Source: Streptomyces sp. CG 926 (GTDB lineage Bacteria > Actinomycetota > Actinomycetes > Streptomycetales > Streptomycetaceae). Taken from it: DNA of 64,000 bases. Positions 15,946 through 25,605 of the stretch are shown here, one piece after another. The notes beneath the pieces were generated by a model. The model worked only from the letters and a program-made list of their open reading frames with translations. It was not told the origin of the DNA and made no database searches. Position numbers and translations under genes: made by a program. Numbering within the stretch: the first letter of the stretch is position 1; each line of letters starts with the position of its first letter. The DNA is taken from NCBI RefSeq assembly GCF_003148825.1, contig NZ_QGGZ01000012.1, forward strand, positions 218,697 to 282,696, given 5' to 3'.

Positions 15946-17136
15946 CTACGGACCCACCCCGAGGCCACCCAATACTGTGACCGCCCGTTCCTCGACCCGC
16001 TCCCCCGCCGGCACGTCCGGGGTGATGCCCTCGCCGTCCAGGCTCCGGCCCGCCGGCGTGCGGTAGGTCCCCACCGTCAGCTCGGCCACCGAGCCGTCCG
16101 GGAGTTCGGTCGGCATCTGCACCGAGCCCTTGCCGAAGGTCCGGCTGCCCACGGCCACCGCCCGGCCCCGGTCCTGCAGGGCGCCCGTCACCAGTTCGGC
16201 CGCGCTCATCGTGCCGCCGTCGACCAGGGCCACCAGCGGGCGGGTGGTGTCCCCGCCCTCGGCCGCGTACAGGACCCGCTGGTCGCCCCGTACGTCGTAG
16301 GTGGCCACGAGCCCGCCGTCCAGGAACGCGGAGGCGGCGGTGACCGCCTCGGTGACCAGCCCGCCCGGGTTGCCGCGCAGGTCGAGGACGACCCCCTCGC
16401 CGGCCGGGGCCGCGCGGACGGCCGCCTTGACGCGGTCGCCGGAACCGCGGGTGAAGGAGGCGACCTTGATCACCGTGACCCCGTCCGGGCGCTGCCGTAC
16501 GGTCACCGGCTCGGTCCGCAGTTGCTCGCGGCGCACGGTCTCGGTGAGGTCGGCGCCGTCCCGGCTCAGGTTCAGCACGACGGGGGTACCGGCGTCGCCC
16601 CTCAGCAGTCCGACCACGTCGGTCACGGCCAGGCCCGTCACGGCGTGCCCGTCGACGCTCAGCAACCGGTCCCCGGCGCGCAGCCCGGCCCGGGCGGCGG
16701 GGCTGCCGGGCTGGACCCTGTCGACCTTGATGACACCGTCGGCGGCCCGCCCGGCCCACACCCCGACGCCGGTCCAGCGGCCGTCGAGACCCTCGGCGAA
16801 GGCGGCGTACTCGCCCTGGTCGTAGACGGTGCCCCAGCGGTCCCCGCTGCGGCTGACGACCTCCTGGGCCGCCTTCTTCCCGGACTTCCCCTCGGCGACG
16901 GCCTCGGCGACGGCGCGGGCGACCGCTTCCCGGTCGGCGGTGCCCGTCTCGCGCGGGGCCTCGGCCGTAGGGGCACCCGTCAGGGCCGCGGCGGCCGCGG
17001 CGCCCTCCTCGCGGTCCCAGCAGCCGGTGTACGCACCGGCGCCGACGGCGGTGAGGAAGGCCATCGTCAGAACGGCCCCGCGACGCAGGTCGCGGGGCCG
17101 GAGACAGAAGGCGGGAATACTCGGCAAGCCCAGCAT
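15946..17136 (-). CDS. S41 family C-terminal processing peptidase
   Basis: 396-residue secreted or membrane-anchored CtpA-like protease. An N-terminal hydrophobic segment (RRGAVLTMAFLTAVGAGAYT) is followed by an Ala-rich linker, a PDZ domain (VQPGSPAARAGLRAGDRLLS) and the S41 catalytic core with the nucleophile Ser in DGGTMSAAELV and the Lys in GSRTFGKGSVQ. The Ser-Lys dyad is therefore intact. The ATG at 17136 gives a compact signal-anchor start. It probably trims C-termini of envelope proteins. It lies between ftsX and smpB, 67 bp after ftsX, and its products may work at the division envelope (inference from position). Confidence 0.93.
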   Translation of the reverse strand: MLGLPSIPAFCLRPRDLRRGAVLTMAFLTAVGAGAYTGCWDREEGAAAAAALTGAPTAEAPRETGTADREAVARAVAEAVAEGKSGKKAAQEVVSRSGDRWGTVYDQGEYAAFAEGLDGRWTGVGVWAGRAADGVIKVDRVQPGSPAARAGLRAGDRLLSVDGHAVTGLAVTDVVGLLRGDAGTPVVLNLSRDGADLTETVRREQLRTEPVTVRQRPDGVTVIKVASFTRGSGDRVKAAVRAAPAGEGVVLDLRGNPGGLVTEAVTAASAFLDGGLVATYDVRGDQRVLYAAEGGDTTRPLVALVDGGTMSAAELVTGALQDRGRAVAVGSRTFGKGSVQMPTELPDGSVAELTVGTYRTPAGRSLDGEGITPDVPAGERVEERAVTVLGGLGVGP

Positions 17137-17203
17137 GGCGCCGAGTCTAGGACAAGCCCCGCGCCGGTACGGGTGGTTGACCGGACCGCTCACGGGGCGC
17201 TTG

Positions 17204-18175
17204 TCACACCTTCAGGTACTTGCGCAGGGCGATGAAGGCGGCCATGGAGGGCATCAGGAGGCCGATGAAGAGTACGTACGGCAGCTTGGCCAGCACCGAT
17301 CCCCAACCCATGAAGTCGATCAGCTGGATCTTGTCCCGCAGTCCGACGCCGTGGTCGATCACGAAGTACTGGCCGGACATCAGCATGGCGCAGGCGAAGA
17401 GCGCGCCGATGAGGCCGGCGACGGCCGCCTCCATGATGAAGGGGACCTGGATGTAGAAGCTGGAGGCACCCACCAGCCGCATGATCCCCGTCTCACGCCG
17501 TCGGCTGAACGCCGAGACGCGCACGGTGTTGACGATCAGCAGCAGCGCGACGATCAGCATGATCAGCATGATGGCGAGGGCGGCGATGTTCAGGTAGTTG
17601 AGGATCCGGAAGAGGTCGTCGATGGCCTGGCGCTGGTCGTCGACGGTGTGGATGCCGTCACGGCCGACGAAGGCGGAGGTGACGACCTTGTACTTCTCCG
17701 GGTCCTTCAGCTTGACGCGGAAGGACTCCTGCATCTGGTCGGGCGTGATGGAGGAGGCGAGCGCCGTGTTCCCGAACCGCTCCTGGTAGTGCTTGTAGGC
17801 CTCGTCCGCCGACTCGTACGCGACGGACTTCACCAGGGTCATCTGCTTGAGCTCGGACTCGATCTGCTTCTTCTGCTCGTCGGTCACCGCCCCCTTGGCG
17901 CAGGTGGTGACGCCCGTGGAGCCGCCCCCCGAACCGTCGGCCTTCTTGGTCGCGGCCTCGCTCGCCTCCACGGCGTCCTGCTTGTTGCACAGGTAGATCG
18001 AGACGTTGGCCTTGTCGTACCAGAAGCCCTTCATCTTGCTCACCTGCTCGCTCATGAGCATGGAGCCGCCGAACAGGGCCAGCGAGAGGCCCACCGAGAT
18101 GATGACCGCGAAGGTCATGGTGAGATTGCGACGGAGACCGACGCCGATCTCCGACATGACGAACTGGGCGCGCAT
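17204..18175 (-). CDS. ftsX: Cell division protein FtsX
   Basis: 323-residue membrane subunit of the FtsEX complex, which controls peptidoglycan hydrolases at division. A first membrane segment (LTMTFAVIISVGLSLALFGG, residues 18-37) is followed by a large extracytoplasmic loop, then three C-terminal segments (NIAALAIMLIMLIVALLLIV; VPFIMEAAVAGLIGALFACA; YVLFIGLLMPSMAAFIAL). The external loop carries a Gly/Ser-rich insert with two Cys (VSIYLCNKQ and GVTTCAKG) that could form a disulfide. The stop-start gap to ftsE is 17 bp, so the two form an operon. Confidence 0.96.
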   Translation of the reverse strand: MRAQFVMSEIGVGLRRNLTMTFAVIISVGLSLALFGGSMLMSEQVSKMKGFWYDKANVSIYLCNKQDAVEASEAATKKADGSGGGSTGVTTCAKGAVTDEQKKQIESELKQMTLVKSVAYESADEAYKHYQERFGNTALASSITPDQMQESFRVKLKDPEKYKVVTSAFVGRDGIHTVDDQRQAIDDLFRILNYLNIAALAIMLIMLIVALLLIVNTVRVSAFSRRRETGIMRLVGASSFYIQVPFIMEAAVAGLIGALFACAMLMSGQYFVIDHGVGLRDKIQLIDFMGWGSVLAKLPYVLFIGLLMPSMAAFIALRKYLKV

Positions 18176-18192
18176 TGCGTCTCAGGGACCTT

Positions 18193-18882
18193 TCAGTGCT
18201 GGTAGCCGTAGACGCCGCGCGACTGGTCGCGCACGAGTCGGCCCTGTTCGAGTTCGATGACGCGCTTGCGCATCTGGTCGACGATCTGCTGGTCGTGGGT
18301 GGCCATGATCACCGTGGTGCCGGTCCGGTTGATCCGGTCCAGCAGCTTCATGATCCCGACCGAGGTCTGCGGGTCGAGGTTGCCGGTGGGCTCGTCCGCG
18401 ATCAGCAGGGCGGGGCGGTTGACGAAGGCGCGGGCGATGGCCACGCGCTGCTGCTCACCACCGGAGAGCTCGCCCGGCATCCGCTCCTCCTTCCCACCCA
18501 GACCCACGAGTTCGAGGACCTGCGGGACGGCCTTGCGGATCTCGCCGCGCGGCTTGCCGATGACCTCCTGGGCGAAGGCCACGTTCTCGGCCACCGTCTT
18601 GTTGGGCAGCAGGCGGAAGTCCTGGAAGACGGTCCCCAGCTGGCGCCGCATCTGCGGAACCTTCCAGTTGGAGAGCTTGGCGAGGTCCTTGCCCAGGACG
18701 TGCACCTGGCCGTGGCTCGCCCGCTCCTCGCGCAGGATGAGCCGCAGGAAGGTGGACTTGCCGGAGCCGGAGGAGCCGACCAGGAAGACGAACTCGCCCT
18801 TCGCGATGTCGAGAGAGACTTCTCTGAGTGCGGGGCGGCTCTGCTTCGGGTAGGACTTGGAGACACTGTCGAATCGGATCAC
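18193..18882 (-). CDS. ftsE: Cell division ATP-binding protein FtsE
   Basis: 229-residue ABC ATPase. Walker A is GSSGSGKSTF, the signature LSGGEQQRVAIA, Walker B LLIADEPTGNLD and the switch His in MATHDQQIV. All catalytic residues are present. FtsE energises FtsX on the cytoplasmic side. The GTG start at 18882 matches the conserved beginning MIRFDSVSKSYP; no strong ribosome site is visible, which is common for leaderless or weakly led Streptomyces genes. It is the first gene of ftsE-ftsX-S41-smpB. Confidence 0.97.
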   Translation of the reverse strand: MIRFDSVSKSYPKQSRPALREVSLDIAKGEFVFLVGSSGSGKSTFLRLILREERASHGQVHVLGKDLAKLSNWKVPQMRRQLGTVFQDFRLLPNKTVAENVAFAQEVIGKPRGEIRKAVPQVLELVGLGGKEERMPGELSGGEQQRVAIARAFVNRPALLIADEPTGNLDPQTSVGIMKLLDRINRTGTTVIMATHDQQIVDQMRKRVIELEQGRLVRDQSRGVYGYQH

Positions 18883-19128
18883 GGGTGCACCACGGTCGCC
18901 GGGAGTAGGTGTGCGTGACCATACGCGAACGCGCGCGAGGTGGGGACCCGGGCTCCGGACTTGCCCGATTTATCCCGGCGTGCGGGCGCTCAGGACCGTG
19001 ATTGCCCGGACGGGCCGCGCCGAATGTCGGCGAAGCCGGCACAGTGGTAGGGGGAACGCTCCGGTTCCCCACGCCGTTATAGGCAGCAGAAGACCGTAGG
19101 AAGACCGAGGGGACGAGAGGAGGAGCGC

Positions 19129-19320
19129 ATGACATATGACCGGCTCGTGTGCGCGAACTGCGCCGCACCCGTCAGCCAGGGCCGCTGCCCGGTGTGCCGG
19201 GCGAACCGGGAGCGCCTCCAGCAGGAGGGCCCCTTCTCCGGCCTGAACCCCGTGACACTCATCGCGCTCATGGTGGTCCTCGTGACAGCTCTGGTACTGG
19301 TGGCCCAGCACACCGCCTAG
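19129..19320 (+). CDS. Small zinc-ribbon membrane protein
   Basis: 63-residue protein of unknown function. The N-terminal half has two CxxC pairs (VCANCAAP and CPVCRANR) that form a likely zinc ribbon. The C-terminal half is one membrane segment (VTLIALMVVLVTALVLVAQH). The ATG at 19129 has GAGGAG about eight bases upstream. The Cys pairs should face the cytoplasm. It is divergent from ftsE and convergent with prfB, with a strong terminator after it. Such small proteins are often conserved in actinomycetes; no function should be inferred from the neighbours. Confidence 0.75.
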   Translation: MTYDRLVCANCAAPVSQGRCPVCRANRERLQQEGPFSGLNPVTLIALMVVLVTALVLVAQHTA

Positions 19321-19374
19321 ACCGCCCGGCCGTGGTGCCCGCGGCCCCGTGCCACGTACCGATCACACACGCGA

Positions 19375-19412
19375 GAAGGGCCCGGACACCACACCAGGTG
19401 TCCGGGCCCTTC
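19375..19412. terminator. Bidirectional terminator between zinc-ribbon gene and prfB
   Basis: Exact 16-nt arms at 19375-19390 and 19397-19412 (GAAGGGCCCGGACACC and its complement) enclose a 6-base loop between two convergent genes. Confidence 0.88.
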
Positions 19413-19431
19413 CACGTCTGTTGTCGCGCCG

Positions 19432-20541
<1,110 letters not shown>

Positions 20542-20632
20542 GGGTCCAGCGTAGCCGGTCCCCGGAGGACGCCGTCCGGGCAGGCCGAATCACCCGTTCT
20601 GATGATGGATCGCACAGGCGTACGCTCTCCGT

Positions 20633-20722
20633 ATGACCGTTCTCCTCGTCAAGCGCCGCCATGTGGACCACATGCGTGTCACGACGACGAGCTGTCCGCC
20701 GCCGGACCGAACCCAAGCCTGA
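20633..20722 (+). CDS. Probable attenuator leader peptide
   Basis: 29-codon ORF: MTVLLVKRRHVDHMRVTTTS, then CPPPDRTQA. The segment RRHVDxxRVxxxxC matches the small actinobacterial leader-peptide pattern (Arg-Arg-His-Val/Ile-Asp, then Arg, then Cys) that occurs ahead of sulfur or cysteine genes. It ends 137 bp before the oxygenase ATG; the intervening DNA has GGGG/CCCC complementary segments that could form alternative hairpins. The peptide is too short for homology to be decisive. A regulatory role, with ribosome stalling at Cys or Arg codons, is inference. Confidence 0.6.
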   Translation: MTVLLVKRRHVDHMRVTTTSCPPPDRTQA

Positions 20723-20859
20723 TCCACCACGAGATCCGACTTGGTCCTGTACGCGGCTCCCGTGGTCCCGGCACCATCCCCGTCGGAGACCCTCCCCCCG
20801 CCCGCGGCCCCCACCACCTCTGGGGAACAGGACCCCGTGACATCCGAAACGGAGCCGTC

Positions 20860-21861
20860 ATGCCGTCCGCGCACACTCTCCCCGTCCTGGACCTCTCCCA
20901 GGCCGACGACCCGGCCCAGCGGGCCGACTTCCTGAAGCAGCTGCACGCGGCCGCCCGGGACACCGGTTTCCTGCACCTGACCGGGCACGGCGTCACCGCC
21001 GCCGAGAGCGCTCGCATCCTGGAGCTGACCAGGGCCTTCTTCGCCCTCCCGGAAGCCGACCGGCTGGCCGTCAGCAATCTGAACTCCCCGCACTTCCGTG
21101 GCTACACCCGGATCGGCCACGAGCTGACCGGCGGCGCCTCCGACTGGCGGGACCAGCTGGACGTCGGCGCCGAGCGCCCGGCGCCGGTCGTGGGACCGGA
21201 CGACCCGGCGTTCCTGTGGCTGGAGGGCCCGAACCAGTGGCCCGCCGCCCTCCCCGAGCTCCGTACGGTGGTGCTCGACTGGCAGTCCCGGCTCGCGGCG
21301 GTCGCCCACCGCCTGCTCCAGGAGCTCCTCGTGGCGATCGGCGCCCCGGCGGACTTCTTCGACGAGGCCTTCGCGGACCGCCCGCACCTGCACACCAAGC
21401 TGATCCGCTACCCCGGATCGTCCCCCACCGGCGCGGACCAGGGGGTCGGCGCGCACAAGGACTACGGGTTCCTGACGCTCCTGCTGCAGGACGCGGTGGG
21501 CGGCCTGCAGGTGGTCCGCGACGGCGGCTACGTGGACGTACCGCCGATGCCGGGCGCGTTCGTGGTGAACCTGGGCGAGCTGCTGGAGATCGCGACCGAG
21601 GGCTACCTGACGGCGACGGACCACCGGGTGGTCAGCCCGCCCGGCGCGGTGGAGCGGTACTCGGTGCCGTTCTTCTACAACCCCCGGCTGGACGCGGTGA
21701 TCGAGACCGTCCCGGGCGAGTACCTGCGCTCCGCCCCCGGTGTCGCGCACGACGAGTCGAACCCGCTGCACGCCCAGTACGGCCGCAACGAACTGAAGGG
21801 CTGGGTCCGCGCCCACCCGGCCGTGGCCCGGCGCTGGCACCCGGAACTGGCCTCGGTGTAG
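20860..21861 (+). CDS. Isopenicillin N synthase-like 2OG-Fe(II) oxygenase
   Basis: 333-residue non-haem iron oxygenase with DIOX_N and 2OG-FeII domains. The iron ligands are visible as His and Asp in GAHKDYGFLTLL and the distal His in TDHRVVSPP, with the 2OG-binding Arg in ERYSVPFFYNP. It should hydroxylate or desaturate a small substrate, unknown here. The ATG at 20860 has GGAG five bases upstream and fits the family N-terminus (LPVLDLSQ). A probable leader peptide precedes it, suggesting attenuation. It is convergent with pkaB across palindrome copy B. Confidence 0.9.
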   Translation: MPSAHTLPVLDLSQADDPAQRADFLKQLHAAARDTGFLHLTGHGVTAAESARILELTRAFFALPEADRLAVSNLNSPHFRGYTRIGHELTGGASDWRDQLDVGAERPAPVVGPDDPAFLWLEGPNQWPAALPELRTVVLDWQSRLAAVAHRLLQELLVAIGAPADFFDEAFADRPHLHTKLIRYPGSSPTGADQGVGAHKDYGFLTLLLQDAVGGLQVVRDGGYVDVPPMPGAFVVNLGELLEIATEGYLTATDHRVVSPPGAVERYSVPFFYNPRLDAVIETVPGEYLRSAPGVAHDESNPLHAQYGRNELKGWVRAHPAVARRWHPELASV

Positions 21862-21894
21862 CCCGCCGTCGGCTTCCCGGGGCTCCGCCCCGGA

Positions 21895-22010
21895 CCCCGC
21901 GCCTCAAACGCCGGCGAGGCTGGATTCTCCAGCCCGTCCGGCCTTCGAGGACTCCGGGGTCGGGGCCGGAGCCCCGGTATCTCAGCCCCGCCGGCGTTTG
22001 AGGCGCGGGG
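21895..22010. repeat. Intergenic palindrome family, copy B
   Basis: Arms at 21895-21922 and 21983-22010 are complementary with one mismatch (CCTCGCC versus CCCCGCC) and carry GCCTCAAACGCCGGCG and its complement. The element separates the convergent oxygenase and pkaB genes and can act as a bidirectional terminator. Confidence 0.8.
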
Positions 22011-22048
22011 GTTCGGGGCGGAGCCCCCGACCGCGGCGCCGCGCGGCG

Positions 22049-23296
22049 CTACGGAACCCGCGGTACCGACTGCTTGCTGTCCTGCGGGGGCGGCGCCTCG
22101 TCTCCCGAGACCGCGAGCCAGGTACCCAGCCCGACCGCCGCCACCAGGGCCACCGCTCCGGCGGACAGGGCCAGCCTCCGCTTGCGCGCGGCCTCCGCGC
22201 GGTGGCGGGCGGAGCCGGGGCGGTGGCCGCCCGCCGGGCGCGGCACACGGGCGGTGCCCAGCGCACCGCCCGCCAGCTCGTCCGGCCCCGGCACGCGCAT
22301 CGAGGTGTGGGTGTCCCGGTTGGAGTCGGTCGCGGAGCCCGGCACCAGCGGGACCACGCCCCGCCGCCGGACCGGGTCGGCCGCCGGTTCCTCCGAAGGC
22401 TCGGGGTCCGGATCCGCGTCGTCCGGCTCGTCCACGTCCAGCGGCGGCATCCCCGCCAGCAGCGGCAGCAGGTCCCGCAGCCGGACCGACAGCTCCGAGG
22501 CCCGCAGCCGCGAGGCCGGCGCCTTCGCCAGGCACTGCACGACGAGCTGCCACAGCTCGTCGGGGATACCGGGCAGCGGGACGACCGTCTCCGTCACGTG
22601 CCGTCGCAGGACCGCGCCCGGGTGGCCCCCGCCGAAGGGGGTGAATCCGGCCAGCAGCTCGTACAGGACCGTGGCCAGGGCGTATATGTCGACCGCGGCC
22701 CGCGGGGGCAACCCCTCGACGATCTCCGGCGCCAGGTAGTCCGGGGTGCCGATGATCCGGGTCGTGGGGGCCGAGGCCCGGCCCGTGGAGGCGCGCCGCG
22801 GGGAGTCGATGAGCTTGGCCACGCCGAAGTCGGTCAGCAGCGCCGGGTGCGAGCCGCCGGGGCCGAGCCGGCCCTGCATGTCCAGCAGGACGTTCTCCGG
22901 CTTCACGTCCCGGTGGACGACCCCCGCCGCGTGCGCCGCCGCCAGCGCGTCGGCGACGTCCGCGACGATCGCCACGGCCGCCTCGGGGGCGAGCCGCCGT
23001 TCACGGTCGAGGCGCGTGCGCAGGTCCGTACCGCGGACGAGGTCCATGACGAGGGCGAGGTCGTTGCCGTCCACGACGAGGTCGCGGACGGACACGACGT
23101 GCGGATGCTCCAGGCCGAGCAGCGCGCTGCGCTCCTGGACGAACCGTCCGACGAGTTCCTGGTCGGACGCGAGGTCCTCGCGCAGCAGTTTGACGGCGAC
23201 GGGCCCGTCAGGCCCCTCGCCCAGCCACACCGTGCCCGCGCTGCCGCGCCCCAGGATCTGGTGCGCGGTGTACCGGCTGCCGATCTTCCGTGCCAC
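22049..23296 (-). CDS. pkaB: Ser/Thr protein kinase, PkaB type
   Basis: 415-residue eukaryotic-type kinase. The kinase domain (residues 8-265) has the glycine loop LGRGSAGTVWLG, the ATP Lys in VAVKLL, the catalytic loop HRDVKPENVLL, LTDFGVAKL and YLAPEIVEG. An acidic Pro-rich linker leads to one membrane segment (LALSAGAVALVAAVGLGTWL) and a short exterior tail without PASTA repeats. The GTG at 23296 has GAGGGAG six bases upstream. Length and linkage to a second kinase match S. coelicolor pkaB; the symbol rests on that memory. It lies 160 bp downstream of pkaA. Confidence 0.9.
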   Translation of the reverse strand: MARKIGSRYTAHQILGRGSAGTVWLGEGPDGPVAVKLLREDLASDQELVGRFVQERSALLGLEHPHVVSVRDLVVDGNDLALVMDLVRGTDLRTRLDRERRLAPEAAVAIVADVADALAAAHAAGVVHRDVKPENVLLDMQGRLGPGGSHPALLTDFGVAKLIDSPRRASTGRASAPTTRIIGTPDYLAPEIVEGLPPRAAVDIYALATVLYELLAGFTPFGGGHPGAVLRRHVTETVVPLPGIPDELWQLVVQCLAKAPASRLRASELSVRLRDLLPLLAGMPPLDVDEPDDADPDPEPSEEPAADPVRRRGVVPLVPGSATDSNRDTHTSMRVPGPDELAGGALGTARVPRPAGGHRPGSARHRAEAARKRRLALSAGAVALVAAVGLGTWLAVSGDEAPPPQDSKQSVPRVP

Positions 23297-23456
23297 GACT
23301 GCTCCCTCAGCGGCTGGCGTACGCACCAAAGCTACGCGGCCGGGTGGGCATTGGAGGCCGGCAGGGGGCCGGATTCGCGGCGACCTTCACTTCTGCGAGC
23401 GAAAACATGTCCCAGAAGTCGACAAATCCACGAAGTCGGCGCTACGAGGGTCCGTT

Positions 23457-25169
23457 TCAGGGCTTGGCGGACCCCGAGGAGCCCGCGGAGTCCCCGATCG
23501 TGCTGACCCAGTCGACGGCGTCGGAGCCCCAGGTCCAGATCTGGTCCCACCAGCCCCGTCCGGTGCCGACCCATTCCTGAAGCGGGGTCAGCTCCCAGAC
23601 CAGCCAACCGGCGACGAAGAAGACCAGGATCAGCACCAGGCAGCCCTTGAGGCAGCCGAGGCCGGGGATCCGCACCGGGTTGGCGCTGCGGCGCGGCTCA
23701 CGCGGCTCACGCGGCTCCCGGGGGGCCGGCCGCTGCTGCGGCGGAGGCTGCGGGGGCTGCTGCTGCGGCCGGTGGTACTGGGGCTGCTGCTGAGGCTGCT
23801 GCTGGTACGGCTGCGGCTGGTAGTGCTGCGGCGGAGGCGGCGCGTACTGCTGCTGCGGCGGCTGCTGCGGCTGGCGGTACTGAGGCTGCTGCGGCTGCTG
23901 GTACTGCTGCTGCGGCGCAGGCGGGCCCTGCCGGTACTGCGGCGGCTGCTGCTGGGGCCGGTGCTGCGGCGGAGGCGGCGCCTGCCGCTGCGGGCGGCGG
24001 CGCAGCGGGTCGTCGTTCGGGTCGAGGCGCTGGATCTGCGTCTGCTCGTTGCGGTCGCGGGCGGCCTGCATCTGCGACTGCCAGGGATGCGGCGAGTCGG
24101 GCCGCTGCACCGGGGGCATCACCGAGGTCGGGTCGGCCGCCGTACTCGGCAGCACCGAGGTGGCGTCGGCGGCGCCGACCGGCGGCAGGACGCTGGTCAT
24201 GCCGTTCGGGTCGTACCCGCCCACGGGCGCGCCGGGGGTCTCGGGGACCGGGGCCGGCGAGGGGTCGGGCGCGAGCAGCGCGCCGACGCCGAGCGCGGCC
24301 TCCACCTCGGCGGCCGAGGAGTGCCCGCCGATGCCGGAGGCCACCACGCGCAGGGCGCGGGCCAGGCTCTCGGCGCTGGGGCGCTCGTTCGGCTCCTTGC
24401 GCAGGCAGCGCTCGACGACGGTCCACAGCGGCTCGGGCACGGTCGAGGGCCGCTGCGGGTCCTCGCTGAGGTGGCGGTGGAGCACTTCGAGCGCCGTGCC
24501 GCCGGCGAACGGCGGGCGGCCGGTGAGCAGCTCGTAGAGGAGGATGCCGGCGCCGTAGATGTCGACGGCGGAGGTCTGCGGGCGGCCTTCGGCGGACTCG
24601 GGGGCGACGTAGGCCGGGGTGCCGACGAACTCGTGGGTGCGGGTCAGGCCCGGGGAGTCGGCGAGGCGGGCGATGCCGAAGTCGGTGAGCATCGGCTTCA
24701 TCTGCCCGCCGCGCTCGTCGAGCAGCACGTTGGCCGGCTTCAGGTCGCGGTGGACCACGCCGTCGGTGTGGCTGGCGGCGAGGGCGTCGGCGATCTGGGC
24801 GGTCAGCAGGCTCGCCGCGACAGGGGTGAAGGGGCCGTTCTGGCGGAGGTACTTGTGCAGGTCCGGGCCGTCGATCAGGTCCATGACCAGGGCCAGCAGA
24901 TCGCCCTCGACGACGAGGTCGCGGGTGCGCACGATGTTGGGATGGGTCAGGCGCAGCAGGACCGAGCGCTCCCGCAGGAAGCGCATGACGATGTCGGGAT
25001 CCTGGGCCAGCTCCTCCTTGAGGACCTTGATGGCCACGGTCTCTCCGGGCTGTCCCGCGACGGCCGCCTCCGCGCCGGCGGCCTCCCTCTGGCGGGCACG
25101 CCAGACAGTGCCCGTGGCGCCGCGCCCGAGCGGCTCCTCGAGCAGGTATTTGCTGCCGACTGGCCGCAC
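23457..25169 (-). CDS. pkaA: Ser/Thr protein kinase, PkaA type
   Basis: 570-residue kinase. The kinase domain (residues 5-270) shows LGRGATGTVWRA, VAIKVLKEEL, HRDLKPANVLL, LTDFGIARL and YVAPESAEG. Residues 390-510 are an extreme Gln/Pro/Tyr-rich linker encoded by a low-complexity DNA tract (23700-24010). One membrane segment follows (CLKGCLVLILVFFVAGWLVW), then a Trp-rich 40-residue exterior tail. The GTG at 25169 has GGGAG nine bases upstream. It is divergent from the FHA/ATPase gene, whose FHA domain is a natural reader of phosphothreonine, so kinase and reader may form one pathway (inference). Confidence 0.9.
   Translation of the reverse strand: MRPVGSKYLLEEPLGRGATGTVWRARQREAAGAEAAVAGQPGETVAIKVLKEELAQDPDIVMRFLRERSVLLRLTHPNIVRTRDLVVEGDLLALVMDLIDGPDLHKYLRQNGPFTPVAASLLTAQIADALAASHTDGVVHRDLKPANVLLDERGGQMKPMLTDFGIARLADSPGLTRTHEFVGTPAYVAPESAEGRPQTSAVDIYGAGILLYELLTGRPPFAGGTALEVLHRHLSEDPQRPSTVPEPLWTVVERCLRKEPNERPSAESLARALRVVASGIGGHSSAAEVEAALGVGALLAPDPSPAPVPETPGAPVGGYDPNGMTSVLPPVGAADATSVLPSTAADPTSVMPPVQRPDSPHPWQSQMQAARDRNEQTQIQRLDPNDDPLRRRPQRQAPPPPQHRPQQQPPQYRQGPPAPQQQYQQPQQPQYRQPQQPPQQQYAPPPPQHYQPQPYQQQPQQQPQYHRPQQQPPQPPPQQRPAPREPREPREPRRSANPVRIPGLGCLKGCLVLILVFFVAGWLVWELTPLQEWVGTGRGWWDQIWTWGSDAVDWVSTIGDSAGSSGSAKP
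23700..24010. repeat. Low-complexity Gln/Pro-coding tract inside pkaA
   Basis: Imprecise tandem repeats of CTGCTGCGG, CTGCGG and TACTG units on the plus strand. They encode about 100 residues of Q/P/Y-rich linker. Such tracts vary in length between strains. Confidence 0.8.
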
Positions 25170-25605
25170 GTCTCGCGCTCCCTGCTGTCGTTCGGATGTG
25201 GTCGATCCGCTGATTGGTTTTCCGGCCCACTCTAGGGGGTGTCCCCTCGGAAGACGCCGGTCCCCGGAGGTTGGTTGCCGCACATATGTACGGAGGGTGA
25301 TGTTTGCGGGGTATGCCGGAGGCGATTTTCCCCGTCTTTCCCCGCCTTGGTGTCCGGATCCGACCGGGGTCCGGCCCGGGTCCCGACACATCAAGATCAT
25401 TTGTTGCCGGGTGCCGGGCGTGTTGTCCGTGACAGGTGCGAGGATGCACCTGTACGGACGGCACGGGACGGGAGCCCCGCCTTCCGGGCAGACCTGACCG
25501 GACGACGCGTCCGTGCCGGGTGGGGGGCGACCGGACGGTCATGTCACGGGATTCCCCTGCCGGGCGCACACACCGCGCACCGCGCAGAAGGGACCGCTGA
25601 CGGCG
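25170..25605. promoter_or_regulatory. Divergent promoter region of pkaA and FHA/ATPase gene
   Basis: 436 bp without a gene. It contains a 35-bp interrupted inverted repeat at 25425-25459: GTCCGT-g-ACAGGTGC, loop GAGGAT, GCACCTGT-ACGGAC. The arms are 14 bp with one bulged base. A near-palindromic CACATATGTAC lies at 25278-25288. These are candidate operators or a leader hairpin for the FHA gene. Confidence 0.5.
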
